Source: Chloroflexota bacterium
GTDB taxonomy: Bacteria > Chloroflexota > Anaerolineae > UBA2200
Reading direction: 5' to 3'
Assembly: GCA_030607875.1 (NCBI GenBank)
Contig: JAUWJD010000028.1
Span: 1-47,346 of the forward strand
DNA: 47,346 nt
The position numbers and the translations under genes are program-made. Shown here piece by piece: positions 8,711 to 17,271 of this stretch (position 1 is its first letter; every line of letters begins with the position of its first letter). Under the pieces are notes generated by a model that saw only the letters and a list, made by a program, of their open reading frames with translations, ran no database searches and was not told the origin of the DNA.

Positions 8711-8928
8711 CTTCGACAAGGCAGTGCACCGAATCCGTGGCGGTGTGCCCGTGACTGCTCTGAAAATGCAGTTGTAGTGTAGAGGCTTGCCGTTCGCCTC
8801 GCTACGACGAGGTCCCCGTTCCGACGCCCATCCCGTCAAGCGGGACGAACTGTAAGGGGCTATGCTACATAACATGTACGGAGCATGTTCATCTACGGCG
8901 CTGAATCTCATTTCATGAGCACTTTGTG

Positions 8929-8970
8929 AGGCAAGGGCCCGCCAGGCTGCCTGGCGGGCCCTTGCCTTTC
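8929..8970 (+). terminator. Strong intrinsic terminator
   Basis: GGCAAGGGCCCGCCAG (8930-8945) pairs perfectly over 16 bases with CTGGCGGGCCCTTGCC (8951-8966), with a 5-base loop and TTTC after it. It separates the secreted-protein group from the glycan locus. The weak T run (and AC before the stem) leaves direction uncertain, but the plus strand fits its place after the 7376-8710 gene. Confidence 0.7.
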
Positions 8971-9201
8971 GCCTGCGATCCTGGTGCGGGTAATCGCAGG
9001 CTGCAAGGTGTAGTTCGTCGATCTTCTCGTAGGGACCAGGCCTCTTTGGTGCAGCCGAGGTCCTGAGCTGCTGGTGCACAGATGGTGCGCGCCGCGGACT
9101 TTTTCTCGCACCGATGTCCGCTGAATGGATCTCTCCCCGTCCGGCCTCGCGCTCTTTGCCAGCTTTGTCTTCCTGACGTATGGACACCGCCCAACTGTGG
9201 T

Positions 9202-9230
9202 TTGCTTCCGGTACATCTATGGTGTATACT
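9202..9230 (+). promoter_or_regulatory. Possible sigma-70 promoter
   Basis: TTGCTT (9202-9207), a 17-base spacer and TATACT (9225-9230). It is plausible for the glycan operon that begins at 9739. Confidence 0.4.
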
Positions 9231-9354
9231 TGCGCGCAGGCTACTCCCGAACCATAGGGCCTTGCCGCATGTCTCGCCGCATCGTCTCTGGGGAGACGAT
9301 ACCCAGAGGAAGGCGATGGTTCGCCTCGCTACGACGAGGTGCCCGTCTTGACCC

Positions 9355-9384
9355 TTGACGACATCGGTCTGGTAGCTGTACACT
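9355..9384 (+). promoter_or_regulatory. Possible sigma-70 promoter
   Basis: TTGACG (9355-9360), an 18-base spacer and TACACT (9379-9384). It lies closer to the first phosphatase-family gene than the site at 9202-9230; either or both could serve it. Confidence 0.4.
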
Positions 9385-9451
9385 GTAGCTCGCTTTGAAC
9401 TCGCATCGGCAGCATGGCGCTTGCTGGGATGGCAGGGCTGCAATCCAGTGC

Positions 9452-9553
9452 CAGTGCTCTGTCAATGATAGACCACCAGGTTCGTAGTGGCGACTTTAGT
9501 CGCTTGTCTCGCTTGCTCGTGGAACCTACAGATTTCGGTCTGACAGACCACTG
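9452..9553. repeat. Inverted-repeat element family C, copy C1
   Basis: The ends CAGTGCTCTGTCA (9452-9464) and TGACAGACCACTG (9541-9553) are imperfect inverted repeats. The core CCAGGTTCGTAGTGGCGACT, with the palindrome GCGACTTTAGTCGC, recurs in part at 45717-45803 and 47206-47233. The structure is MITE-like; no coding capacity is seen. Confidence 0.6.
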
Positions 9554-9738
9554 CCCGTTCATGGCCAACGAGTGTGTGCTGTTGCCCACTGGACAAGGGG
9601 CTGCTTCAAGTTGCCAAGTCCCTGCTCAGCGTCCAGTTACAGAGGACACCTTGATACGCGCGACACCTCGTGGGCATACCTTGTAGCTCTAGCTCTCTCG
9701 AACATGCAGGCAGACGAACCACTCCAACGGAGGGGCTG

Positions 9739-11430
9739 ATGAGCAATACGGAGTCGCTGCACCGCCGGTCAAAGGTGCTTGTTATTGGCCTTGATGGCAC
9801 CACTTTCGATCTTCTCGATGCCATGATGGCCGAAGGCGTGCTGCCATTTCTGAGTCAGGCGATTCAGAATGGCGTGTCGGGCCGGCTGACGAGTGCCTAT
9901 CCGCCCGTTACCGCTGCAGCATTTGCCTCCTTTTTGACCGGCATGAATCCAGGAAAGCATGGCATATACGAGTTTCTTTACCGTCAGCGTGGGGATTGGC
10001 AGCAAACACCGGTCAACTCGACAATGCTCAGAGCAAAGACCATCTGGGCATGGATGAGTGAGGCTGGCCTCAGGGTGGGCGTTTTGAGCGTGCCTCTGAC
10101 TTATCCGCCACAGCCCATCAATGGCTTCTCATTGGCAGACTTTCTTACACCCAAGGGAGCGCGGGATCTCAGCTACCCCCCTGAGTTGATCACCGAAATC
10201 GAGGCGCGCTTTGGACCCTACCCACTGTACCACTCGAAGGTTTACACTCCCAGTGGTGTAGAGGAACTGCTTGCCGAGTGCCATGCGATATTGCAGTATC
10301 GCGCGGAAACGGCACTCTATCTCATGCAGAGTCAGGATTGGGACGTGCTCATGATCTACCTGGAGGGCACAGACCGCGTTCAGCATGAACTGTGGCACAT
10401 CCTGGACGAGAATCATCCGCGATATGATCCCACAGAGGCCAGCCGCTATCGCCCTGGCATATTGGAGTTCTATCGGGAGACAGACGCCCAAGTCCGACGC
10501 TTCGTGGAGGCAGCCGGCCCAGGAACGGACGTGATCCTGATGTCGGACCATGGCTTTGGGCCCATCTACCGCTTTGTGAATATCAATATCTGGCTGTGGA
10601 AACAAGGGTTTCTGGTGCTCAAGAGCGACGCCCTCACGCGGCTCAAAGCCATGCTCTTCCACCTGGGGTTGACGCCGGCACTGGGATACCGCATAGCGAT
10701 GCGCTTTGGCTTTGCCAACTTGCGCCTGTCCAGAGGTATGAGCAAACGTCTCGGGCTGCTGCGCAGTGTTGGGCGGGTTTTCCTCTCCCTGAATAATGTG
10801 GATTGGGCGCGCACCAGTGCCTACTCCCAGGGGAACTATGGGCAGATCTACGTGAACGTGCGTGGTCGAGAGCCGTTCGGCGCCGTTTCCCCCGGCGGCG
10901 AATACGAGGAGGTGGTAGACCAGCTTGTTGCGGGTCTGCGCGAATTGCGTGACCCCGCGACGGACGAACCTATCGTTGAGCGTATTTTCAGACGCCAGGA
11001 TCTGTATCAAGGGCCCGTGGCTGAGCAGTCGCCGGATGTCATGTTCCTGCTTGAGGATACGTACAAGCCGCTGGGTACTCTAGAGTTCTCCTCACATCGC
11101 CTGGTCGAGGACGCCTTTGGCAATTCCGGTGACCACCGCATGGAGGGCATTCTGGTGATGAATGGTGTTCCCATGCGCAAAGGCATCGTCTTGCAGGACG
11201 CAAAGCTGATCGATCTGGCGCCGACACTCCTTTACCTGGCGGGGGTGCCTGTGCCTCATGATATGGATGGCCGTGTGCTTACCGCAGCGATCGAGCCTGC
11301 ATACCTCGAAGCACATCCTCCGCAGTATGGCTCTGCTGGCGCACAGCAGGTGCATCAGGAACTTGATTACACACCGGAGGAGAGAGCGGAGCTCATTGAG
11401 AGACTGCGAAACCTGGGCTATGTGAGCTGA
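9739..11430 (+). CDS. Alkaline phosphatase superfamily enzyme (type I phosphodiesterase-like), paralogue 1
   Basis: A 563-residue protein. ATG 9739 is chosen because GGAGGGG lies 4 bases upstream. The two-metal active site of the nucleotide pyrophosphatase/phosphodiesterase family is complete: D19 in VIGLDG, presumed nucleophile T58 in PPVTAAAF, followed by GMNPGKHG, D212 and H216 in TDRVQHELWH, D270-H271 in SDHGFGP, and H466 in GDHRMEG. There is no signal peptide or membrane helix, so the enzyme should be cytoplasmic. The C-terminus ERLRNLGYVS matches the ends of the four paralogues in this locus. The substrate is unknown; a phosphorylated or nucleotide-linked sugar intermediate is the contextual guess. 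This is the first gene of a ~20 kb plus-strand locus. Confidence 0.85.
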   Translation: MSNTESLHRRSKVLVIGLDGTTFDLLDAMMAEGVLPFLSQAIQNGVSGRLTSAYPPVTAAAFASFLTGMNPGKHGIYEFLYRQRGDWQQTPVNSTMLRAKTIWAWMSEAGLRVGVLSVPLTYPPQPINGFSLADFLTPKGARDLSYPPELITEIEARFGPYPLYHSKVYTPSGVEELLAECHAILQYRAETALYLMQSQDWDVLMIYLEGTDRVQHELWHILDENHPRYDPTEASRYRPGILEFYRETDAQVRRFVEAAGPGTDVILMSDHGFGPIYRFVNINIWLWKQGFLVLKSDALTRLKAMLFHLGLTPALGYRIAMRFGFANLRLSRGMSKRLGLLRSVGRVFLSLNNVDWARTSAYSQGNYGQIYVNVRGREPFGAVSPGGEYEEVVDQLVAGLRELRDPATDEPIVERIFRRQDLYQGPVAEQSPDVMFLLEDTYKPLGTLEFSSHRLVEDAFGNSGDHRMEGILVMNGVPMRKGIVLQDAKLIDLAPTLLYLAGVPVPHDMDGRVLTAAIEPAYLEAHPPQYGSAGAQQVHQELDYTPEERAELIERLRNLGYVS

Positions 11431-11494
11431 TTCTCGGTGTGCAGAGACTGGCAAGTGGCCGCAGTAAGAACAGGGAGACTCATTGTGACCGAGC

Positions 11495-13189
11495 GTGAGG
11501 ACGCGAGCTTTGAGAGAGACCTTGAATCCTGAGCAAAGAGTTCTGGTTCTTGGCATAGATGGCGGTTCTTGGGACATCCTGCGGCCGCTGGCGGAGCAGG
11601 GCGTAATGCCCCATCTGCGGCGCATTCTGGAACAGGGCGTGGTCGGGGATCTTTGCACCACCATGCCGCCGATTACTGCCGCGGCCTGGACGTCATTTGC
11701 CACCGGAGTCAATCCTGGTGAGCACGGCCTGGTTGACTTTGTGCCCTTTCCCGGGGGCGGCGATGATGTGGCTGTGGCCAGCTCGCGAGACGTTCGGGCG
11801 CGGACGATATGGGCCATCGCTGGCGAGCAAGGCCGGACAGTGGGGGTCATGGGCGTGCCGATGACCTACCCGCCCCAGCAGGTCAACGGCTTTCTGATCA
11901 GCGGCTTTATGACCCCGCCGGGGAGCAAGAATTTCGCCTACCCGCCGGAACTACCACAGGAGTTGGAATCTGCAGTCGGGCCTTTGGTGCTCTATGCCGG
12001 GGAAGGAGTTGCTCCACGTGACATAAGGAGGTTCACCAGGCGGCTGTTGATCGACGTCGATGCGCGTGTCCATGCTGCGGCCTACCTGCTTGAGAAGTAC
12101 GAGCCGGATCTGTCCATCTTTGTCTTTCAGTGCCTGGATGGCATCCAGCATCGCTTCTATCACATCCTTGACGTGAAGGGTCCGCATCACGCTCCCCGTC
12201 AGAACGATGATGATCGGGACGATCTGCTTGCGGTCTATGGCGCAGTGGATGAAGGCATAGGTCGTTTGCGCGCTGCTGTTGGGGAGGATGCCGTGGTCTT
12301 TCTGATGTCCGATCACGGTTTCGGGCCACTATTGGGGTTCATTCACTTGAACAACTGGTTGCGTGAACAGGGCTATCTCGTCGTGCGCCAAGATCCGCTC
12401 ACTGTGTTGCGCTGTGCCTTGTTCAGGCTTGGCTTTACGCCGGAAATGGCGCACCAGTTGAGCCAGTCACTGGGATTGGATCTGCGCTACAAAGTCAACC
12501 GTGGACAATCTTTCAAGTTCTTGCGGCGCCTTTTCTTGTCCTTTGACAATGTGGATTGGAGTCGTACGCGAGCCTATGCGCTGGGCCACATCGGGCAGGT
12601 GTTTATCAACCTGCGAGGACGCCAGCCGCAAGGTGTGGTCACGCCTGGCAGCGAGTACGAGGCTTTGCGAGATGAGCTCATCGTCGAGTTGCTGGGCCTG
12701 AAACACCCGACCTCGGGCGAGCGGCTCATCGCTCGTGTCTACCGCCGCGAGGAGCTCTACAGTGGCGCCCAGGTCGGGAATCTGCCGGATCTGCTGCTAG
12801 AACCGCGAGGATTCCGCTACGTTGCTTTCGGCGAGTCCGAGTTCGCCTCGAACCAGGTGGTTGGCCCATCCTTTGGGCATTCGGGCCACCACCGCATGAA
12901 TGGCATTTTCGCTGCTGTGGGTGCGGGGGTGCGTACAGGTAAGCAACTGGAGGGAGCAAGAATTGTTGACATAGCACCCACTGTTCTGTATGCTTTGGGA
13001 TGCGCCATTCCGATGGGCCTGGATGGTCGCGTGCTCACGGCTGTCTTCCAGCCAGAGCGCACAAGAGCCTATGCACCTCAGTATGCGGAATCACCAGCCA
13101 TGGATCAAACCGAGTCACTTGAGGGATACTCGGAGGAGGATGAGGCCGCTGTTCGCCAGCGGCTCAGGGATCTTGGCTACATTGCCTAG
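11495..13189 (+). CDS. Alkaline phosphatase superfamily enzyme, paralogue 2
   Basis: A 564-residue protein if GTG 11495 is used. TTG 11510, with GAGG 9 bases before it, is an alternative start. Active-site residues seen: D22 in LGIDGG, nucleophile T61 in PPITAAAW, GVNPGEHG, the D and H of LDGIQHRFYH, SDHGFGP, and the H of SGHHRMNG. It is cytoplasmic by absence of a signal sequence and ends RLRDLGYIA. It is clearly homologous to paralogue 1 along its length, sharing for example the NVDWSRTRAY and GRQPQGVVTPGSEYEALRDE regions with paralogues 3 and 5. It lies 64 bases after paralogue 1. The decayed fragment at 16024-16115 is closest to the start of this gene. Confidence 0.85.
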   Translation: MRTRALRETLNPEQRVLVLGIDGGSWDILRPLAEQGVMPHLRRILEQGVVGDLCTTMPPITAAAWTSFATGVNPGEHGLVDFVPFPGGGDDVAVASSRDVRARTIWAIAGEQGRTVGVMGVPMTYPPQQVNGFLISGFMTPPGSKNFAYPPELPQELESAVGPLVLYAGEGVAPRDIRRFTRRLLIDVDARVHAAAYLLEKYEPDLSIFVFQCLDGIQHRFYHILDVKGPHHAPRQNDDDRDDLLAVYGAVDEGIGRLRAAVGEDAVVFLMSDHGFGPLLGFIHLNNWLREQGYLVVRQDPLTVLRCALFRLGFTPEMAHQLSQSLGLDLRYKVNRGQSFKFLRRLFLSFDNVDWSRTRAYALGHIGQVFINLRGRQPQGVVTPGSEYEALRDELIVELLGLKHPTSGERLIARVYRREELYSGAQVGNLPDLLLEPRGFRYVAFGESEFASNQVVGPSFGHSGHHRMNGIFAAVGAGVRTGKQLEGARIVDIAPTVLYALGCAIPMGLDGRVLTAVFQPERTRAYAPQYAESPAMDQTESLEGYSEEDEAAVRQRLRDLGYIA

Positions 13190-13471
13190 GCGGGGCCAGG
13201 ACAGAAAGGGACTTGGCGGTGCGTGCGGATCGATGTGCACGGTGAATCAACGTGCGTGGTGCAGCCTGGATGTGTTGCTGCTGGTGGTGGCGTGCGCGAC
13301 CAGAGTGCTGGGCTTTCGGCCTGATCACGTTTCTCAGCGGCAGCGGAGGCTCAAGTGGTATTGCCACTGCAGAGTACTGCGTCAACCAAGGAGGTTTAGC
13401 CACCTTCGGTGCACGAAGCAGTGGACAGACGATTTGCAGTATTCCCCGCTGATGACGGCGTTAGGAGCTCC
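13190..13471. other. Intergenic stretch with repeat and possible gene relic
   Basis: About 280 bases lie between paralogue 2 and the methyltransferase. From 13260 one frame reads WCSLDVLLLVVACATRVLG, a hydrophobic start like that of GT-C glycosyltransferases, but it runs into repeat A2 and stops making sense. It is probably a relic or chance. Confidence 0.4.
13375..13423 (+). repeat. Palindromic repeat family A, copy A2 (short form)
   Basis: A 49-base copy: TACTGCGTCAACC joined directly to GGTTTAGCCACCTTCGGTGC and ending CGAAGCAGTG. It lacks the middle part found in A1, showing that the two ends form the conserved unit. Confidence 0.7.
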
Positions 13472-14326
13472 ATGCTGGTGATGTCCTCGACCGGGAGACC
13501 GACGAAAGCAGCGTTGGCATCGCGCCAGCAGGTGGAGAAGTGTTTTCACGACACCATTGCGGATGGGAGCGGCGGGCGCCAGACCGATCCAGAGAAGGTC
13601 TTTGCGGACGTTTCGCAGAGCGATCAAGCAGCATTGTCACTACTCGGCGAGTTGGAGGGTCGCAAGCTGCTTGACATTGGTTGCGGGCTCGGGGACTATA
13701 GTGTCTATTTTGCCTTGCGGGGTGCCCAGGTGTACGCCATAGACCTTTCAGAGGGCATGGTTCGACAAACGGAGCACCTGGCCGAGGAGTATGGAGTCGG
13801 CGATGCCTTGTTTGTGCGACAGATGGATGCGGAAGCTCTGGACTTTCCAGACGAGTCTTTTGACATCATCTGGGGCAAGGCTGTTCTGCACCATCTGGAT
13901 ATTCCCAAAGCCAGGGATGAGTTGGCACGCTGCCTTGTCCCCGGTGGCATTGCTGTCTTGTCGGAACCGTTGGGCCACAATCCATTGGCCAACGCGTATC
14001 GCTACGTGGCTACACGCGTGCACAAAATCCGCACACCTACTGAGCATGCTCTGACCTACCAGGATATCGACCTGCTGCGTTTGCGCTTTGCTGACGTCGA
14101 ATGCAGAGAGTTCGTGCTTGTGTCGTCGCTCCTCTTTGCCTGGCACTACTTCAAGTCCGTCGTCACTGGCGCCGAGCTGAGCCCGTTTTGGGTGAACAGC
14201 GTGCGCACAGGCCGGCTGTATCCTCGCGCGACGCAAGTGTTGGACAGGGTGGACGCTGTGTTGCTGCGCACCTTCCCTTTCTTGAGCAGGTGCTGCAATT
14301 GGATCGTGTTCAAATGTACAAAATGA
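13472..14326 (+). CDS. Class I SAM-dependent methyltransferase
   Basis: A 284-residue protein. ATG 13472 is chosen for the AGGAG 4 bases upstream; frames opening earlier read through repeat A2. Motif I is LLDIGCGLGDYS (about residues 66-77), followed by an acidic strand end (YAIDLSEGM), an acidic motif (QMDAEALDFPDESFDIIW) and the post-motif LVPGGIAVLSEPLGHNPLA. The fold is that of small-molecule methyltransferases (Methyltransf_11/25-like). The acceptor is unknown; within a glycan locus a sugar or lipid-linked glycan is plausible (inference). The last four bases ATGA overlap the start of the next gene, indicating translational coupling. Confidence 0.8.
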   Translation: MLVMSSTGRPTKAALASRQQVEKCFHDTIADGSGGRQTDPEKVFADVSQSDQAALSLLGELEGRKLLDIGCGLGDYSVYFALRGAQVYAIDLSEGMVRQTEHLAEEYGVGDALFVRQMDAEALDFPDESFDIIWGKAVLHHLDIPKARDELARCLVPGGIAVLSEPLGHNPLANAYRYVATRVHKIRTPTEHALTYQDIDLLRLRFADVECREFVLVSSLLFAWHYFKSVVTGAELSPFWVNSVRTGRLYPRATQVLDRVDAVLLRTFPFLSRCCNWIVFKCTK

Positions 14327-16002
14327 ACACCGACAGCGTGCGGCCCTGGACGGATCAGCTTTGGGCCACTTGCAGGCGCCTGGCCTGGCCTCTGGCCCTG
14401 CTTGTTCTCAGCCTGTGCTACTACCTGCTCTTTTTTGACCGTGGCGTGAATTTCAACGACGAGGGCACGCTCTTTATGGCTGCAGATGGCATCCTGCATG
14501 GCAAGGTGCTATACCGCGACCTGTACGTAGCCTACATGCCTGGCGGCTACTATTTGTACGCGCTGTTTTTCAAGCTGTTCGGTGCCAGTGTGCGCATGGG
14601 GCGCTTGCTGGGCGTCTTGTTGCGCTGCAGCAACACACTGCTTGTCTACTATCTCGGGCGCAAGATGGTGCCGCGCGGCTTTGCTATTCTGCCTGCGGTG
14701 GCCATCACTTTGCTGCCGGGTCCTTGGCACAAAACCCTGTTCGTTACGCTGTCACTGTTGGACATGTTGCTAATTGCACGCTATGTGGAGCAGCGTAGTG
14801 TTGGACGCCTTCTGGTTATGGGATTGGCTGCAGGACTCACCTTGCTCTACCGCCACTGGCTGGGCTATGTGGCCATAGCTGCGGCATCTGTGGCCTTGGT
14901 GCTTCCGGTTCTGTCTGCCCTGAGACGGGGACGCCGACAGGCCCGTAATGCACTGCGCGAGGCGGGCGGCCAAGCTGGCCTGTACGTTTTTGTGCTGCTG
15001 TCGCCAGTCTTGGCAGCGGGGTTTTCCCTTTATCGGCAGGGTGCACTAAGTTACATGCTGAACACCGTCCTGTTTGATGCTCTGCGGGGCAATCTGGCCA
15101 AACAAGCGACGATGCCCCTGCTTCGGAACATCTTTCACCTCTGGGTGTTCAGACAGGGCCAGCTGCTGCGTCTATTGGCCTACAATGCGCACGGGCTTCT
15201 CTTTTATCTTCCTGTTGTCGTCTACGCTTGCGTGGCTGCTCTCTTGTTCTATCGCCAATGGATGCGAAGAAAGCATACCGAGGACACTGTTCTCCTGGCA
15301 GTCCTTGCGTTCGGCATCGCGGTCTATGGCCTGGTGCTGATCGAACCTGGCATTGCTCACTTGCTGGTGTGTCTGCCGGCGGCCTGGGTGTTGGGTACCT
15401 ATCTCTTGTACCGACTTGGCCAGAGACTGCGATTGCTTCTTGGGCACCGCTCCCAGGCAAGGGCGGCTGCTTATGCTCTGGTCCTGGCACCGGTGGTGTT
15501 GTGGTTCTGTTTGGTGATGAGACACGTACTGCAGATGAGTCGTGTGTACGGGCCAGGTACCATCGCTCAGCGTTCTGCCAACTCGGCTTGGCTGGATCTG
15601 CCCCGCGCCAGGGTCTTTGTTGGCGATGAAGCAGAAGCTAGTGCCCTGACAGAGCTGGTGAGGTGGATGCATGCACGTGTACAGCCCGGCGAGCATGTCC
15701 TGGTGATACCGGCAGAAGGCCAGACGGAGCGGCTGCTCCACTTTTTGACCGAGACATTTCCACCGTACCGGCAACGGGCAACCCTGAAGGGCTTGTCGGC
15801 GCAACAGTTGCTGCAGTTGCAGCACGACATTGTGGAAAGCACGGAAGCGGCGCATACAGAGTATGTCATTCTCAGCGGGAGCAATCGGGCTATTGAGGAC
15901 TCTTCACAGGAGTACCTGTTGCAGTATGTGCAGTTCACTTTCGAAGTGGGATCTGCATTCGGCCGCTACCAAGTGCTGGAACGTAAGGACCAACTGAGGT
16001 AA
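14323..16002 (+). CDS. GT-C (GT39/PMT-like) membrane glycosyltransferase
   Basis: A 559-residue polytopic protein with about ten hydrophobic helices. ATG 14323 is preferred because ATGA overlaps the previous stop; ATG 14314 is a second choice. After the first helix comes NFNDEGTLFMAADGILHGK with the acidic pair D46-E47, then LYRDLYVAYMPGGYYLYALF. This is the pattern of GT39/ArnT-type transferases, which use lipid-phosphate sugars at the outer face of the membrane. A soluble C-terminal tail of about 150 residues contains the stretch LVRWMHARVQPGEHVLVIPA. It probably adds a sugar to a lipid-linked or protein-bound acceptor outside the membrane. Specificity cannot be read from the sequence. Confidence 0.75.
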   Translation: MNTDSVRPWTDQLWATCRRLAWPLALLVLSLCYYLLFFDRGVNFNDEGTLFMAADGILHGKVLYRDLYVAYMPGGYYLYALFFKLFGASVRMGRLLGVLLRCSNTLLVYYLGRKMVPRGFAILPAVAITLLPGPWHKTLFVTLSLLDMLLIARYVEQRSVGRLLVMGLAAGLTLLYRHWLGYVAIAAASVALVLPVLSALRRGRRQARNALREAGGQAGLYVFVLLSPVLAAGFSLYRQGALSYMLNTVLFDALRGNLAKQATMPLLRNIFHLWVFRQGQLLRLLAYNAHGLLFYLPVVVYACVAALLFYRQWMRRKHTEDTVLLAVLAFGIAVYGLVLIEPGIAHLLVCLPAAWVLGTYLLYRLGQRLRLLLGHRSQARAAAYALVLAPVVLWFCLVMRHVLQMSRVYGPGTIAQRSANSAWLDLPRARVFVGDEAEASALTELVRWMHARVQPGEHVLVIPAEGQTERLLHFLTETFPPYRQRATLKGLSAQQLLQLQHDIVESTEAAHTEYVILSGSNRAIEDSSQEYLLQYVQFTFEVGSAFGRYQVLERKDQLR

Positions 16003-16023
16003 CCATCATAGCCCTTGGGACAA

Positions 16024-16115
16024 GTTTTCATCATGGGCGTAGATGGCACGATATCCGAAATCCTGCGCCCCGCTGGTAGAGCCAGGTGTGGCGCCACTTG
16101 ATTCATCGGGCGTAT
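16024..16115 (+). pseudogene. Decayed N-terminal fragment of a sixth phosphatase-family gene
   Basis: Translating from 16024 gives VFIMGVDGTISEILRP, matching VLVLGIDGGSWDILRP of the protein at 11495-13189. After a one-base shift the next codons read LVEPGVAPL against LAEQGVMPHL. The match stops just before repeat A3 (16125-16214). There is no intact frame. It looks like a relic of a lost or truncated sixth paralogue. Confidence 0.6.
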
Positions 16116-16124
16116 CCTACAGAG

Positions 16125-16214
16125 TACTGCGCCGAAGGGCGCTAGACTCGAACAGCACTTTCATACGATAATTCGGTGAAATGCGTTTAGCAACCTTCGG
16201 TGCACGAAGCAGTA
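16125..16214 (+). repeat. Palindromic repeat family A, copy A3
   Basis: Begins TACTGCGCCGAAGG and ends GGTGCACGAAGCAGTA. Its middle (AATTCGGTGA, CGTTTAGCAA) matches the inverted copy A6 at 42465-42550. The end abuts GAAGGA, the probable ribosome site of the next gene. Confidence 0.75.
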
Positions 16215-16230
16215 GAAGGAACAGGCAACA

Positions 16231-17271
16231 TTGAAACAGGGGGAGCACGGGCAAACTCGGCAGCGCTTGCGCGTCCTGGCCGGTATTGTTGTTAGCATCC
16301 TGCTGTTGTGGTTCGTACTGCAGAAGGTAGATCTGCGCGAGACGGTACGGACATTCATGTCGGCGGACTATCCGTATCTGATACTGGCAGGGTTCAGCTC
16401 CGTTTGCGGGTTCATCCTGACTGCGATGCGCTGGCGTTACGTGTTGTTGCCGTTGCAGGCTATCGCTCCAGGTCTGCTGTTCTCCACGGTGATGGCTGGC
16501 TTCTTCAGCAACTACGTCTTGCCGGCCAAGGTGGGCGAGTTGGTGCGCGTCATTTTGCTTGTGCGGCACACAAAGATCAGCGGCAGCGCCATCCTGGCGA
16601 CCATTGTCCTGGAAAGGGCCATGGACGTGCTCATTCTGACTGTGGCTCTGCTCGGCGTGCTGCTTGTCTTGCCGCTGCCAGCCTGGATGGGTTACGTGGG
16701 GCAGGTGGCTGGACTGGCGCTCGGGGGCGTGTTCGTCGTTCTGGCAATTCTGCTCTACCGTCCCCAGAGGGCAATTGCCATCGCCACACGGTTGTTGCGC
16801 CCGATCTCGACCCGGCTGGCAGACGGTATCGCTGCCACGCTGGAGGCGTTTGTGAGGGGACTGGAAGTACTGCGGCAGGGAAACAATCTCGGCGGGGCTA
16901 TGTTTTTCTCTCTACTGAGCTGGGCTGCAAGTGCAGGTACTCACTACCTGATTGGGTTAGCCCTCGGTGTTCGGACCAACTGGGCGGCATACGTGTTGCT
17001 GGTCGCCTTGTTCAACTTGATCGCTATTATCCCCTCCATGCCGGGGCGTATCGGAACGTGGGAATTGGTCAGCGTCGCCGCGTTGGGGCTTTTTGGCGTG
17101 GACGGTGGTACTGCTGTGGCCTTTCCAACCTTGTTGCGTGTAGCCCACCTGTTGCCACTGGCGCTGGGCTACTTCTATTTCAGCCGCGAAGGGTTGCGGC
17201 TGCTCGATGTGCTCGGAGGTCGGAAAGGGGCCTTTTCGTCGCCGAGAGAAGAGTTAGGATTCAAGCGATGA
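16231..17271 (+). CDS. LPG-synthase-TM / flippase-like integral membrane protein 1
   Basis: A 346-residue polytopic protein with about eight helices. It starts at TTG 16231, with AGAAGGA about 10 bases upstream. Family signatures include FSNYVLPAKVGELVRVILLVRH (about residues 91-112), ILATIVLERAMDVL and SMPGRIGTWELVSVAALG. Members (the AglD/UPF0104 and lysylphosphatidylglycerol-synthase TM family) are found in lipid-linked glycan and lipid-modification pathways and are thought to move or handle lipids; here a polyprenyl-linked sugar is plausible. It is a paralogue of the protein at 37382-38392. The end overlaps the next gene by four bases (ATGA). Confidence 0.8.
   Translation: MKQGEHGQTRQRLRVLAGIVVSILLLWFVLQKVDLRETVRTFMSADYPYLILAGFSSVCGFILTAMRWRYVLLPLQAIAPGLLFSTVMAGFFSNYVLPAKVGELVRVILLVRHTKISGSAILATIVLERAMDVLILTVALLGVLLVLPLPAWMGYVGQVAGLALGGVFVVLAILLYRPQRAIAIATRLLRPISTRLADGIAATLEAFVRGLEVLRQGNNLGGAMFFSLLSWAASAGTHYLIGLALGVRTNWAAYVLLVALFNLIAIIPSMPGRIGTWELVSVAALGLFGVDGGTAVAFPTLLRVAHLLPLALGYFYFSREGLRLLDVLGGRKGAFSSPREELGFKR

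Larger units (their letters stand above)
8711..9738. other. Gene-free stretch with repeats, terminator and promoter candidates
   Basis: No credible coding region is seen. The stretch holds a 27-29-base motif (GTTCGCCTCGCTACGACGAG) at 8792-8819 and again at 9318-9346. It also holds the terminator at 8929-8970, two possible promoters (9202-9230 and 9355-9384) and the inverted-repeat element at 9452-9553. Frames on the minus strand are long only because stop codons are scarce in this GC-rich sequence. Confidence 0.7.

Noticed and set aside
8045-9187. Minus-strand frame of 380 codons
   Set aside because: It is the antisense of the secreted protein gene and continues through the terminator; stop codons are scarce because of GC content.
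8913-9443. Minus-strand frame of 176 codons in the gap 8711-9738
   Set aside because: It crosses the terminator and several repeats; composition is unlike a protein and there is no ribosome site.
12990-13481. 163-codon plus-strand frame crossing the end of paralogue 2
   Set aside because: The frame joins the antiphase of paralogue 2 to the repeat A2; only the short hydrophobic piece at 13260 is noted, as a possible relic.
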